In this document: piece after piece, positions 1 through 12,349 of the stretch
How positions within the stretch are numbered: position 1 is the first letter of the stretch
How the letters are laid out: each line of letters starts with the position of its first letter
NCBI GenBank assembly: GCA_030789695.1
Contig: CM061130.1
Span: 13,073,860 to 13,137,859 of the forward strand
DNA from: Scilla litardierei
Taxonomy: Eukaryota > Streptophyta > Magnoliopsida > Asparagales > Asparagaceae
Reading direction: 5' to 3'
Length of the DNA: 64,000 nt
Made by a program: the position numbers and the translations under genes
Notes under the pieces: model-generated
The model's database searches: none
Seen by the model: the letters and a program-made list of their open reading frames with translations, nothing else
Told to the model about the DNA's origin: nothing

Positions 1-1468
1 ATATATATATGCTGCTGGATCTTCTTTAGGGAAACAATTGCTGCCTTCAACAAAACTACTCATATTTGAAGTTCCATCCACTTAGCTCCTGAATGCAAGT
101 GCATGTTCTTCAGCCCCCTTTTGATCTCGTTTTTTAAATCCTAACCCACAAACCCATCGGTAATTATCATCAAATTTTGTCCTCTTCGCGTTTTGTGTAA
201 CAGAGCGCTAGAGAGTTCGCGCGTGCGACGCTACAAGCAGATTGAAATAGTAGGAGAGATTGAACCAGTGAGATTGATCGACGTGACAAGAGAACAAGAT
301 CGAAGCAAGAGACAAACATGCAACATTGAGGGAATGTCAAAAGCTTGAAGCAACGAGAGCAAGCTTGAGGAGACATCACATGCTTAGAGAAATAGATGAG
401 AAGGCAAGATCAAAGGAGCAGCAATTGGCCATGAAGATATCCATGTGAATATTGCTTCTCTTCCCATTTCTATTTCTGTCTCTTTCTCTTGCTTGTATCA
501 TGGTTTTTGCGTTTCTGAGGTTGTAGTTTAAGGATTTTTATTCTCCTTCTCCCTTTATTTATATGTTTCTTCAAACTTTCTTTGGGGTTTTAGAAGATTT
601 GGGTCCAAGACTTCTTCTCGGAAGTTACTTGGAGGGTTTTGCCTTTCCGTTATTGGTTCGGCCGAAACCTAAGTTTTCAAAGAAAGTATCAGCCCCTAGC
701 AAAACCGGGGCGTGAATCAACTGAACGTGTTAGTCTCAACCAAAACCTTCACCCGTGACACAAAGCTCACTAGTAATCTTAGCAATGCAAACACAATTAA
801 TGGGATTTCTTTGCGCCAATTATTTTAAGGTTGTGAACCCCTTTGTTTTACAGTTAGTTATAGAATATGGAGTGGTTTTCCATTTACAAGTCATTTAAGA
901 ATCAAGAATGCAGCTGACATGTAGTTTTGTATAAAGAGAAAATTTTATTTTGATTCTATATTTTTTTGGGAGATTATCATTAACTATAAAACAAATAAAA
1001 ATGATGACTTTCGGATAAATATTTTCATTAAACAATTTGTAATAAGAACATTTAAATAACAGAAGTTGGTTAACTATTAAAGTTCTTCCCATGGTTTTCT
1101 CACAGTAATAACAACTTTGTCCACAATCCATAGTACTCTTAAAAGCAAATATTGCCCTATGTTTTTCTCATAACAAAGGCATTTTACATTTTTAAATTTA
1201 TTTTTAAATATACGTAGAACATCTAAATTCTATCCGGTCCAATTATTTTTCTAATTTATCTAAACTATCTAAAACTTGATATTTTCAAACCTAGAAATTT
1301 AACTAAATAATATGGATAATTAATGTGAATGTCAATCATCAGTCACCACATAAGAATTAGACTTATTCTTCAACATTATTCTTCACTAATCTCTCATAAT
1401 TCGTATCCTAAACCCTTTATCTCAAAAAGTTTTTAATTTCTCTCGAAACAAGTCTCAGATCTCCAAAA
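1..1468. other. Unassigned non-coding plant DNA
   Basis: I see no credible gene or recognisable element here. The first 10 bases are an AT dinucleotide run. The sequence is moderately AT-rich and its open frames are short with no family resemblance. The stretch ends where a TG-starting copia LTR begins at 1,469. The five bases just before that LTR (CAAAA, 1,464-1,468) could be one side of a target duplication, but the partner copy was not found. Confidence 0.5.
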
Positions 1469-2303
1469 TGTTGTGCGACGAAGGCCTAGCAATCGCGACA
1501 CAGCACAACGGAATACACAAGATCGTGGAGATCGAGAACGAAAGATCAGCAACGAACAAACAGAGCATAAACAAGATTGCTTTTAGACCGTGTACGGCCA
1601 AGGGGGAACGTCGGCGAACTTTATTACAAAAGAGCAATACAAATATTCTTACTTCATTAAACGAAGAAGTCAAACAAAGAAGAAGCACACAAGTGTCTCC
1701 CAAACGCTCATGTTATAATCTCTCTATGTTGGCTTTAACAAATGGCGGCTCTCACAAGGGATACAAAAATGTTCCACACACAAACCCTAACCTAAAACCC
1801 CTACTTATAACCCTAGGTTACAATAGGTATCATCATTGGCTAGGAATTCCTCGGATACGGATCCCGACAATTACGGAATCCGATCCAATCGCCGCTCTAT
1901 GCAATTAATACAGTGCCCTAGTGGGATCATCACAACTTCCTAGTGGGTGCATCCCAATGAGCTCCCTTCAACCGATCGACCTTCCTTATGTATTGAACGA
2001 CCTAAGTGTCGAGCCTCGCGTACGAGCCTTCATCCTTCGAGCCTTCAAATGGTCGATAAACTGAACACGGACTTTGACCTCATTACGACAGACCGACCCA
2101 GTATCGAGCATTCGAACCTCAGACTCGAACTGATGACCGATCGTCCCAATTGTGCCGACGAAGCCACTTGCACAGTATCCTCGTATCTGACTTGTGCTGC
2201 GTCAGATAGGTCGAATCCAGAGCAGACAAGTTACCTCTGCAAAAGATAACTCGTCTGCCCTACGACTACTTCTCATGCACCGAATCGAGCGAACTTCTCC
2301 ACA
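1469..2303 (-). repeat. 3' LTR of copia relic A
   Basis: In minus orientation the LTR would begin TGTGGAGAAG directly after a purine-rich tract and end in CAACA at 1,469, giving TG...CA ends and about 835 bp. Its right edge is set by the polypurine tract. Its left edge is inferred from the TG...CA rule only, because no second LTR copy is in the window for alignment. Confidence 0.6.
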
Positions 2304-2317
2304 AATCTCCACCTTGG
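2304..2317 (-). other. Polypurine tract of copia relic A
   Basis: On the minus strand the sequence CCAAGGTGGAGATT lies immediately before the LTR start and about 225 nt after the pol stop. A tract of this form next to the 3' LTR is typical of plant copia elements, where it primes plus-strand DNA synthesis. Confidence 0.7.
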
Positions 2318-2542
2318 CGAGATTCGAGCCTTCCGTCCAATGAACGACCCTCACTGACATTGGTAGACCATCGAATGGTGTTCCCCCTTATTTTGTTCCG
2401 AAGAACCAAATGTCCCGAATGACCAAATGCTTCGCTGGAGCTACGACTGTCTTCTCCTGAGTCTGGCTGACTCTCTCATGAGTCCAAATGTCCCTAAGGA
2501 CTACGACTGGCCCCAACGAGCCTCAACTGGCTCCACCGAGCC

Positions 2543-4009
2543 TCAATGCCCCCACCTGGGGCCAATGTCAACTTCTTTAAGGAACCACATTGAGCAAGTC
2601 CAATGCTTGAACTTGACTCCCGATACAACCTTCGTCGGCATGTCCACTGGGTTGTCATTTGTTTCGATTTTCAGCAAGTTGATGTCGTCGTCTTCTTCTC
2701 CGACATAGTCACTGACAAAGTGGAATTGAATGTCGATATGCTTCATACGAGCATGGAAGACTTGATTCTTAGCCAAGTGCACTGTACTCTGGCTATCACA
2801 ATGGACATCGTACCTCTCTTGGTAGACTCCCAGATCATCCATCAGACACATCAACCATATCGTCTCCTTCACCACTTCAGTCAATGCCATATACTCTGCC
2901 TTCATAGTAGATAAGGCCACCGTAGACTGATGGATACTCACCTGACATAATGGAGCACCTGACAAGGTGAAGACGCATCCTGTCATCGATCGTCTCTTAT
3001 CTAAGTCGCCTGCATAGTCGAAATCGACATACCTGATAGTGTGCAGACCATGAACACTTCGACTGTATGTTAGTCCGACATCGAATGTGTCATTGATGTA
3101 ACACAGGATCCACTGCACTGCTCGCCTGTGCTCCCTTCCCGGGTTGCGCATATATCTACTCACCATGCTAACTGCATGTGATAGATCCGATCGAGTACAT
3201 ACCATTGCGTACATCAAGGCCACTACCGCATTGGCATACAGTACGCTCGTCATGAGCTTCTTCTCCTCTTCGTTCTTCGGACACTGCTTGGCACTGAGAT
3301 TGAAGTCAGGTGCAAGCGGAGTAACTACAGTCTTCATCTTCTCACAACCAAACTTCTGGAAAATAGACTTAAAATAGCGACTCAGTGAAAGATGAACAGT
3401 ACATCCACTTCGATCTATTGTGATCTTCATCCCAAGAATTCTCCGTGCCTCGTCCAGATCCTTCATCTCAAATACAGAACTCAACTGAGACTTCAATCTC
3501 TGAATCTCCTCTTTATTCGATGAAGCAATGAGCATATCATCGACATAAATCAGAAGATAAATGAAGGACCCGTCAACCAACTTCTGATAGAACACGCAAT
3601 GATTATAAGGACTACGAACATAACCTTGATCATTCGTCATAAAGCATTAAAAACACTTATACCACTGTCGTGGTGATTGCTTCAACCCGTAGAGTGACTT
3701 CTTCAATTGACGTGCACGACCGTCATCACTCTCATAGCCATCTGGCTGAGCCATATAGATCTCCTCTTCAAGCTCTCCATGCAAGAATGTCGTCTTGACA
3801 TTCAGCTGCACCAGTTCAAGGTCAAACTGTGCAACCAATGCCAACAGGATCCAAATCGAGCAATGCTTCACCACAGAAGAGAACACTTCATTGTAATCGA
3901 TAACTTGTCTTTGTGTGAAGCCATTCGCTGTGAGGCGAGATTTGTAGCAAACATCTCTTGATTCAACCCATAGCTTCTTGGTGTAGACCCACTTACACCC
4001 AATTGCCTT
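2543..4009 (-). pseudogene. Copia pol fragment: reverse transcriptase and RNase H (relic A)
   Basis: This encodes the copia reverse transcriptase (RNA-templated DNA synthesis) and RNase H (removal of the RNA strand). On the minus strand the frame shows the conserved IGCKWVYTKK region, then LNVKTTFLHGELEEEIYMAQP, SLYGLKQSPRQWYK, the catalytic YVDDM box, and the RNase H signatures SMTGCVF, STMKAEYMAL and KHIDIQFHF near the C terminus. One in-frame TAA at 3,647-3,649 breaks the frame between the fingers/palm part and the YVDD part, so no full protein can be made. The copy is cut at 4,009 by the solo LTR and resumes at 6,368. Family identification is secure; the lineage within copia is not resolved. 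Confidence 0.9.
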
Positions 4010-6362
4010 TGTAACGACTGGTTTTTCATGTATGGATTTTATTATAAATATTTATATATTTGGTTGCTTTCCCTTGTTAAGATTTCCGTTTCCGTCTCCT
4101 TAGTTTCATTTTCGTTCGTTTCGTCGTGATTCTCTAGATTCTTCCGTCGGTCGGCGTGTTTGAAGTAAGTCATTCGTGACGGGCTTCATAACGTCGATAT
4201 CTTAGAGTTAGATCGAGCCTAGGAGACTTAGAAAACCATCCCGGAGCTTCGCGCTCCATTTTGGAACTTTTGGTGCACGTTAGCCGGTATAAGAAGGGGC
4301 ACCGACCGACTAGATGACGATCCAGTCGGTCGGAAAACCTTCTTGAACCGACTAGCGGGCTTGAAAAGTTATTCAGGAGTTACTGTTTGTCGTTAGTCGG
4401 TCTAAGAACGTTGGTTGACCGACTAGGTTGCAAACTAGTCGGTTACGTTTTGTACTCAGACCGACTAATTCTTAGTTCTTCTGTACAGACAAGTTACTGT
4501 TTACTCTTAGTCGGTCTAAGAACGTTCATCGACCGACTAGATGTCAAACTAGTCGGTCAGTAGTTGTTCTTTGACCGACTAACTCTTAGTTCAGGTTTTC
4601 GACTGAAGCTACTGTTTACACTTAGTCGGTCTGCATTGGTCAACCGACCGACTAGTTCCCAAACTAGTCGGTCACTGGTTGTTCTTTGACCGACTAACCA
4701 GTGCTGTAAACCCTAGTTTTGCCCTAGCCGCCACCAAACTCTATAAATACCCCTCCAAACGTTTTCTTCTTCTCTCTCACGACCTAAAACCCTAATTTCT
4801 CCCCCATTGAGCCCCCATCTTCCTCAAACCATTAACCCTTCATCCCAAGCTCATCCTCCATCATCCAAACCCTCCCTTGTCACAACCCACCTTCCATCTT
4901 CCCCAAACTTTCATCAAGCCCCCAAAATCCACATCAAAACCCATTTCTCCAGATTTTTCCCTCATTTCCAGATCTGAACCGGATCGTTCTTCCGTTGCCG
5001 TGGTTGCTCAGCATCGTTCCTTCGTTTCTTCACGGTAATAATCGATTCCTTTAGTTTTAGCATAACCCACATTGACATTGTGAAACCCTAATAAAATGGA
5101 TTGTTAGATGATTAGGGTTCTAATAAGAAACCTATTTCGAATCATTGTGCTAATAATTGTTTTGCTATAACAGTGATCCATCCGTAGTTTAGCTTGTGAC
5201 GATCTTCGTTGCTCGTCAACCCCGGTATCAGGCAAGTGAAACTTGCATCTCTTGATTTGGGCCATGTCTTAGGCCATTTCCCTTGCTTTAGCGTAAAAGA
5301 GACTAGACGGTGAAAGGATAGCCGTCTAGACGCCCTTGACCTAGCTTGACAACGAAGCTTGGTCCGTCACCTTCATCATGCTTGTATGTCACGTTTAAAT
5401 TCAATTATCGGTATGCAAATATCTGTTCCTTGCATTGCATGTTGAGTTCTCATCGTGATTGCGTAGCACACGCTACGATACTTATATTCCTGGCTCGTGT
5501 TCCAGAAGCGAGCCCTGTAGTTGGACACCCCAACGCTCGACACATATGGGTGGGGTAAGAGATATGCGGTCACTTGAGCCCCGAATTGGCCTGATCTGCC
5601 ACTCCGGCCAGCAGGCGAAATCTCTAGTGTACAAGTGATTAATAGTGATAAGAGATAAGCGGCCTGAGCCACGAGCTGGCCAGCAGGTGGACTCTTTATG
5701 CACTAAGTGATAAACAGTGATAAGTGAAAAGTGATTAGTGAATTGGTAGCTTTCGCTACATCGTGCGTGCTTGTCTCTCTTTTAAACTGCTGCATCAAAC
5801 TAAACTGTCATGTCATTGTTTAATATTATAAGTGCTAGGTTGTTAGTCACTTTTAGTTTCCTTGCCCAAGTCTTTAGACTTGCTGACATGTGCCCCTTTT
5901 CTCTTTTGGGTGACACATGTTAGACCCCGAGCCAGAGTTACTTGCTGAGGGTGAGGTGTTTGCAGACGCCGAGCATGCGCCCGTGTTGGACGAGGACTTC
6001 GTAGACACTGGAGATCAGTCTTAGTGTCTACGTCTAGTTTTGTTAGATTGCTTAGGTTGTCGGTGCGTGGCACCTAGTTTGATACTCTGTTATGCTTGTA
6101 TTTTTGTTTGGCCTTGTTCTGGGCCTTTAGACTCTTTCTTTTAGCCTGGTGGCTTTTCTGTGATGTTGAATATTTTGTGGACAAACTGTGGGATTGGTAT
6201 TTCATATCCGTCTTATATTATTATTGTTGTTGTTGTTTCATTTGCAATTACAGGGACCTGCTTATACTAAATTTACGCTTATCGGGCGTGCAGCTTCACA
6301 GCTCCACGCTTGAGCGGACCTTCTCACGTCTCGCCTCCATTTTAGGGAAGCGGGGCGTGACA
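4010..6362 (+). mobile_element. Solo LTR of the Tekay-like gypsy family, in copia relic A
   Basis: It begins TGTAACGACTGG and ends GGGGCGTGACA, matching the ends of the LTRs of the two full-length Tekay elements in this window. It is flanked on both sides by GCCTT (4,005-4,009 and 6,363-6,367), a perfect 5-bp target duplication, with no internal region. That is the footprint of unequal homologous recombination between the two LTRs of a former full element. It holds the family's inverted-motif array at about 4,288-4,705 and a TATA-like CTATAAATAC at 4,741. It is visibly more diverged from the other LTRs than they are from each other. Confidence 0.93.
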
Positions 6363-6367
6363 GCCTT

Positions 6368-6485
6368 CTTGCCCTTCGGAAGCTCCACGAGATCCCATGT
6401 GTCGTTCTTCGCCAATGATTACATCTCTTCGTCCATCGCACTTCTCCACCGCTTCGTGTTGAGTATTGGACTTCTCCTTACTTGG
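6368..6485 (-). pseudogene. Copia relic A pol fragment, N-terminal side of reverse transcriptase
   Basis: This is the continuation of the relic A reverse transcriptase on the far side of the solo LTR. On the minus strand it reads RWRSAMDEEM, an in-frame stop, then SLAKNDTWDLVELPKGKKA, the standard copia RT entry region. It joins in frame to the IGCKWVYTKK segment at 4,009 once the solo LTR is discounted. It ends at 6,485 at the 5' LTR of the Sirevirus-like element. The missing upstream part was not found elsewhere in the window. Confidence 0.85.
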
Positions 6486-6850
6486 TGTTAATGATGAGCA
6501 AACGTAAATATTTGTGACTAATCCCCTATTTTGCAGTTAATCCATTGCCTAAGTTTATTATGAAGATCTACTTGTAGTGGATGACACTCAAAGATCATTG
6601 AAGGCAAATAAAATGGATTGGATGATCGAAGATGGTGATTGAAGCTCCTAGAAGACTTCAAGATCATGCGTTGGATAGACGAGAGAGTTTGTCTAATGTA
6701 ACTTTCTTATATTTCTTCTAGTATGTAGCTTAGAAGTAGAACATTGTTGGAGCACACACACATCTTTATTTCAGTCTTAGGACATCATTAGATCAATCGT
6801 CCTTAGACTCCAATTCATTTCTATCTTGATTGTGCATGTATTGTTTATAA

Positions 6851-7512
6851 CAGTCGACTGCTGAACGTTTACAGTCGCCTGACTCAAAAACTACAGTCGC
6901 CTGTTATGCACAAATTGTTTTAGTCTAGTTTTGGGCTTCTCTGCTTTAACTCTCACATGCGACTTCTAAATGATTCACTGGCGCCTGTCCAAGTGACAGT
7001 CGACTGTGCTTTGTTAATCAGTCGCATGTCTATCTAAAGCCAAAGTCTATTTCTCTGATTACTCTGGCCAGTCGACTTATGTTGAATTTACAATCGACTG
7101 CCCAATGGAACAGTCGACTGTCAATGCTGCAACAGTCGTCTGTCTGTGAGCCAATTTGTTGACTCAACTCCCTGGAAAATCTCAGGGTTTTGATAGTCGT
7201 CTGTAGAAGGAATTACAGTCTCCTGTTTTGATTAACAGTCTACTATATTCTCTTCATCAGTCGGCTGTCCTGTTCTCCCAAATGTTTTCCAGAATTTTCA
7301 ACTTAGCCATCTTCAGCCAGTCGCCTGTAGTAGGATTTACAGGCGCCTGTTGGTAGTAGGATTTACAGTTGCCTGTTGGTTCAATAGTCGACTGTCTGTC
7401 CTTTATTAGCCAACTGTCCACATGGTAAGTTACCGTTATGAATTCTCACCTACCCTCTCTGACTGTGCATCAGTCGACTGTGGATTCATCAACAGTCGAC
7501 TGTCGCGAGCCC
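6851..7512 (+). repeat. Palindromic CAGTCGACTG motif array in the U3 of element B LTR
   Basis: The 10-bp palindrome CAGTCGACTG and close variants (CAGTCGCCTG, CAGTCGTCTG, CAGGCGCCTG) recur about two dozen times over roughly 660 bp, often extended to ACAGTCGACTGT. The array lies upstream of the TATA-like box, in the presumed U3 enhancer region. Exact copies can be read at 6,851, about 7,003, 7,110, 7,471 and 7,491. Function is unknown; repeated dimer-protein binding sites or recombination leftovers are possible. Confidence 0.85.
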
Positions 7513-7587
7513 TGATTCTATCCGTTAAGTTTTTCTTCACGGATTTCAAAGCGGTTTTTGCTGAATTCGTTTGTAGGGTTTGAGAAA

Positions 7588-7600
7588 CCTATATAAGGAG
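7588..7600 (+). promoter_or_regulatory. Probable TATA box of element B LTR promoter
   Basis: CCTATATAAGGAG sits about 680 bp before the LTR end and 75 bp after the last palindromic motif. This is where the U3 promoter TATA box of a retrotransposon LTR is expected. It is assigned from sequence and position only. Confidence 0.6.
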
Positions 7601-8271
7601 CATTTACTGTTCAATTGATAGGTTACTCATTCTTCCAAGTTTCATTTTGATAAATCTCTCAAGATCAAAGCTCTCAAACCCTAAAGCCCTAAGAATTCCT
7701 ATTTTCTATCTCTTGCTCTCCAACCTAGAACCAAAGAGATATCTTCTAGGCATTTGGTGCAATCAAGAGAAATGGCTTTTCTCTCTTCTAAGAGAGTCTT
7801 TCAACACACAACACACTTCTCCTTCAAGTTCTACTTCAAGGCAGAGGTGATTGTAAGTGTTGCTATCATATTTCAGAACTTTCGTTATTTGAATTTACTC
7901 TCGGGTTGTGAGAGTGGTTTACTTGCTCCCAAGCTGTGGGATTAAAGGTCAATCGATTGTATTTTGATTTCACTTGTAGGGTTGCTACAAGTGGGTTTTA
8001 AGAAAACCTCAAGTTAGGGTTCTAACTTGAGTATCCGGTTGTTAACCGGGTAGAAGGGACGTAGGATTATCAGGAACAAGTCAGAAAGTGACTTGGGTAA
8101 TCCGAACCCTTGAAACATCCTTGCGTTTGCATTTGTTTCATTTTGGGTTTATTTCTATTCCTCACTATTTTGTTGGTTAGGAACTTAAATTGGTGTAATT
8201 ATCTTTTTAAATTGCATAAACACTATTCAACCCCCTTTTAGTGTTTTCCCCATAGCCAGGGTCCTTACAAT

Positions 8272-8290
8272 TGGTATCAGAGTGCAAGGT
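8272..8290 (+). other. Primer-binding site (initiator Met-tRNA type) of element B
   Basis: TGGTATCAGAGTGC starts two bases after the LTR end. TGGTATCAGAGC is complementary to the 3' end of plant initiator methionine tRNA and is the usual copia primer site. This fixes both the LTR end and the plus-strand orientation of the element. Confidence 0.9.
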
Positions 8291-8359
8291 TATAGATAGG
8301 CATCCAACAACAACAACGTTCCTCTACCTACTTCGTACAACAATCACGATCGTGATGGA

Positions 8360-9899
8360 ATGTCCACAGTTTTCGAAGGACAATCAACGGTGCGTCCTCC
8401 GCATTTCAATGGCACGAATTTCGGCTATTGGAAATGTCGGATGGAGACGTTCCTAAGGAGTGTTTCACTTTGGATAACACTCCACAAGGAATACGTCGAG
8501 CCCACCGAAGAGGATTTCGAAAAATGGACGATTTCCGAGAAATCCGCCGAAGTCAACAACGAAAAGGCAATGAATGCTCTTCATTGTGCGTTGGACCCAG
8601 ATGAGTTCAACAAGATATGTACATGTAAGAGTGCATATCAAATTTGGAACCATCTCGGCGTTACCCATGAGGGAACGAATAAGGTAAAACTTTCTAAACT
8701 TTATGTTGTCGTGCAAAACTTCGATATGTTTCATATGCAGGAAAATGAAAGCATAGCATCGATGTAAGGACGCTTTACCGATATCACTAATGAATTGGAA
8801 GCTCTTGGACAAGTCTATTCCTAACAAGATAAGATAAGAAAGATCATAATGGGAATGACCTCCAAATGGGAAAGAAGAGCTATCGCCATCGAGGAGGTCA
8901 ACGACTTGAAGACTTACACAGTTGTGAACCTTATCGGGACTCTCATGTCTTATGAAGTAAGACGGGAGAACCGATTAAAGTTTTGAGCTATGATAAACCC
9001 TTCGGAGGCCAAGAAGAAAGTTTTGGCATTCAACGCCAATTCGTCATCCTCCGATAGTGAAGAATCAGAAAATGAGATGGACTAGGGTGAAATGGCCTAA
9101 ATGGCGAAGAAGTTTCAACGCTTCTTTCGCAAAGGTAAATTTCCCTCTAACAATAGATTTGATTCTATTAATCATTCTTCCTCTCTTTGCTTTAAGTGTA
9201 AAAAGCCAGGGCACATCAAGAAGGATTGCCCAATGCTACGAAACAAAGAGAAGTGGAAGGCTCCGAAGTACCACAAGTCCGACAAGAATAAGAAAGACAC
9301 GAAGAAAGGACTAGTATGTACATTCGATGATTCAAGTGAAGACTCATCAAGTGAATCCGATGATGAGAAGGGTAAAAGTGCACACATGTGCTTCTTGGCC
9401 CGAGAAGATTCACTCTCCGATGAGAGTGATTTCGACATGGATGAAATCGAGGTAACTATAGATGAATTGCATATTGATAATGAAGAATTATTTTCTAGGT
9501 ATCAATATTTAATGCTTAAATATACTAGCTTAAAAAAATTGAATGTTAGATATCCATCCATTCCATGCATTATCAACAATGACACCATTGTTGATACTTT
9601 AACCCTTGAGAAAGCGAATTTAGCTTCTCAAAATGTCACTTTGAGAAATGAGGTGAATACCCTCAAATCTCAACTAGATCAAACACATCCTAAGGATAAT
9701 AGTGATCTAGTTTCACGACACACACAATTGGGTTTAGAGAATGAGACTCTTAAAACCCAAGTGCACGAGCTCAAAGCACGGGTGTCCACCTTGATTACCA
9801 ACATTTCTTCTCTTAAGGAGAAATATGACCTCATGTCCTCCCGTATTGTGAGATTCGATAAGGGAAAAGGACAATTGGATGATTTGCAGGCAAACTAAT
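8360..9899 (+). pseudogene. Gag of Sirevirus-like element B (N-terminal and central part)
   Basis: Gag forms the virus-like particle and binds the element RNA. The frame opens with RPPHFNGTNFGYWKCRMETFL, the usual copia Gag start region, and runs to a CCHC RNA-binding knuckle (CFKCKKPGHIKKDC, around 9,190), an acidic/serine stretch, and a long leucine-rich region likely to form a coiled coil (about 9,600-9,850). In-frame stops occur at 8,765, 8,822, 8,984, 9,083, 9,098 and 9,896, so it cannot be translated whole. No frameshift was found in this part. It is cut at 9,899 by Tekay-B and continues in frame at 21,426. Confidence 0.88.
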
Positions 9900-12335
9900 T
9901 GTCACACCCCGCTTCCCTAAAATGGAGGCGAGACGTGGAAAGGTCCGCACAAGAGTGGAGCTGTGAAGCCCCAAACCCGAAAAGCGTCAATAAAACATAA
10001 GCAGGTCCCTGTAACCACAAACGGAACAACAATAATAACACAAGGAGAGACAGAAATAAAATCTCAAATCTCAAAATTTGTCCAACATTAAAATTAAGTT
10101 CAACATCCAGAAAAGCCACCAGGCTAAAAGAAAGAGTCTAAAGGCCCAGAACAAAGCCAACAAAAGGGACAACATAACAAAGTATAAGTGCCACACACCG
10201 ACAACTAAACAGCAGTCTAAAACAAAAGGGAAAGCTCAACGAAGACACTAGGACTGGTCCCCAGTGTCCACGTACTCCTCGCCAAACACAGGCTCGGGCT
10301 CGGCGTCAGCAAACACCTCGTCCTCAACAATGTACTCAGGCTCAGGATCTAACATGTGTCACCCAAAAGAGTAAAGGGGCACATGTCAGCAAGTCTAAAA
10401 GACTTGGGCAAGGAAACTGAAAGTAAGGTAAACTAACAACCTAGCAGTTATAGTATGATGCATGACATGGCAAGTATAGTATGGAAGTGACAAGTAATGG
10501 AAAGCACAAGTAGCAAGTGGCGAGTAAGGCATGGATAACAAGTTTTACAAGTAAAAAACGGACAAGTACAAGTCAAGTAGTTCACGTCAAGTGAACACGT
10601 CAAGTAAACACGTCAAGTAATCAAGTCGTGCACAGAGATTCCGCCTGTTGGCTAGAGTAGCTGATCGGGCCAACTCCTAAGCTCAAGTGACCGTTTATCT
10701 CTACCCCTCCACGTGTATCGAGCCAGGGAATTACCCCCGCACACGGAATGCTCGCTTCTGGAACACGAGCCAGGAAGTGTATTTAACACGTATGGCGTAG
10801 GGTTATGCCTGCAACGCAGGTGCCTAGCCAGAAACAAGTAGGTTGGGCATTGGCTATCAACCAACTCACGTAGCCCTCTTCTGGAACACGAGCCAGGAAA
10901 CACAAGTATTGTAGCGTGTGCTACGAATGCGACATTCAACATGGATGGCATGGATGACAATTAATTCGCGTACCGTTAATTAAAATTAAACATGACATGG
11001 TAGTTATGCAATATGATAAATGACGGATCTAGCTTCGTTGTCAAGCTAGTTCCTAAAATTGCGCCTAGACGAGTATCATTTCGTCGCCTAGTCTCTTTTA
11101 CGCCTACACCAAGTAATTGGCCTAAGACATGGCCCCAAACCCTAAGTGACAAGTTTCACTTGCCTAGCTCCGAGGATGACGATCAACGAGGCTGTCACAC
11201 AAAAGCTAACTACGGCGATGAGATCGCTGCCATGGCAAAACAACATTAGAACAACATCCAACCTAGTTTTATTAGGGTTTCACAAAACACAAATGGATTA
11301 TGAGGATATTGAGAGATCGAGTTATTACCGAATCTTTAGCAGAAGAATGATGCCGAGCAAGCATGGCAACGGAAGAAATGATTCGGGGAACCTAGGGTTC
11401 AGATCTGGAATGGATGGGGAAAATATGGAGAAATGGGGTTTTGGGGGTTTTCCGGCGACCTAGAGGTGGTGGCCGGCCAAAATGGCGAGGGGGAGAGGCT
11501 CTTGATGAAGGAGGAAGGCTAGGGTTAGATGGAGGATGATTTGGGGAAGAAGGAGGCTCAGGAGAAATGAATGAAGAAAGAAAAACGTTTGGGGGGGTTT
11601 AAATAGGCATAGCCGGTGGCTGCCCAAAAATTAGGGTTTCTGGGGTCATTAGTCGGTCAAAGAAGAGTGGCTGATCGACTAGTTTAACAACTAGTCGGTC
11701 GGTCGATTAACTGTGACCGACTAACACCAAACCGCGAAAGTAGGGAAAAATCTGGGTAATGAATTAGTCGGTCTGTGAAGGCTCGTCGACCGACTAGTTT
11801 GCAACCTAGTCGGTCGGTGAGTGTTCATGGACCGACTAACGATAAACAGTAACTTAGGTGAAATCTACTGACAGAAACTAGTCGGTCTGAGAGCAAGTTC
11901 TGACCGACTAGTTGCGCATCTAGTCGGTCGGTGGATGTTCTTAGACCGACTAAAAGTAAACAGTAACTCCTGAATAATTTACAAGCCCACTAGTCGGTCC
12001 GTGAAGATTTGCCGACCGACTAAATCGTCATCTAGTCGGTCGGTTCCCCTTCTTGTACTGGCTAACGTGCACAAAAAGTTCCGAAATGGAGCGCGAAGCT
12101 CCGGGATCGATTCCTAAGACTCCTAGGCTTGATCTAACAATAAGATATGACCGATATGAAGCCCGTCACGAATGACTTGCTCCGAAATCGACGATCAACG
12201 GAAGAAGCTAAGAAAACACGACGAAACGATCGAAAGTGAAGGCTACGGAGACGAAAACCACACACGAGGAGGAAATCCACCAAAACATATATATATAATA
12301 TAAATAATCCAAATACATGGAAACCAGTCGTTACA
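9900..12335 (-). repeat. 3' LTR of Tekay-B
   Basis: The ends on the plus strand are TGTCACACC at 9,900 and CGTTACA at 12,335, so it reads TGTAACG...GTGACA on the element strand. It is 2,436 bp against 2,435 for its partner at 18,986-21,420, with scattered single-base differences. The family inverted-motif array lies at about 11,649-12,051. Confidence 0.93.
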
Positions 12336-12349
12336 TCCTCCCCAACTTA
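12336..12349 (-). other. Polypurine tract of Tekay-B
   Basis: On the element strand TAAGTTGGGGAGGA lies directly next to the start of the 3' LTR. The same tract occupies the same place in Tekay-A (about 50,739-50,752). Confidence 0.8.

Larger units (their letters stand above)
1469..6485 (-). mobile_element. Copia relic A (3' half of a Ty1-copia LTR retrotransposon, split by a solo LTR)
   Basis: Read on the minus strand this is the 3' half of a Ty1-copia element: the middle of reverse transcriptase to the end of RNase H, then a polypurine tract and a 3' LTR. It is interrupted by a gypsy-family solo LTR at 4,010-6,362; taking that out with one copy of its GCCTT target duplication rejoins the RT reading. 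At 6,485 the element stops abruptly where a second copia element begins, so gag, protease, integrase and the 5' LTR are absent here. An in-frame stop within RT marks it as dead. Confidence 0.85.
6486..8269 (+). repeat. 5' LTR of Sirevirus-like element B
   Basis: It starts TGTTAATGATGAGC, similar to the TGTTGATGATG openings common in plant Sirevirus LTRs, and ends in CCTTACA two bases before the primer-binding site, giving 1,784 bp. It carries a TATA-like box at about 7,591 and a dense CAGTCGACTG motif array at 6,851-7,512. No matching 3' LTR is present in the window, so the left boundary rests on the TG end and on the abrupt end of relic A. Confidence 0.75.

Noticed and set aside
1468..1908. 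146-residue plus-strand open frame
   Set aside because: It lies antisense within the copia LTR and has no recognisable domain.
6851..7512. CRISPR or satellite array from the CAGTCGACTG repeats
   Set aside because: Irregular spacing, palindromic core, and location inside an LTR U3 argue for an LTR-internal motif array.
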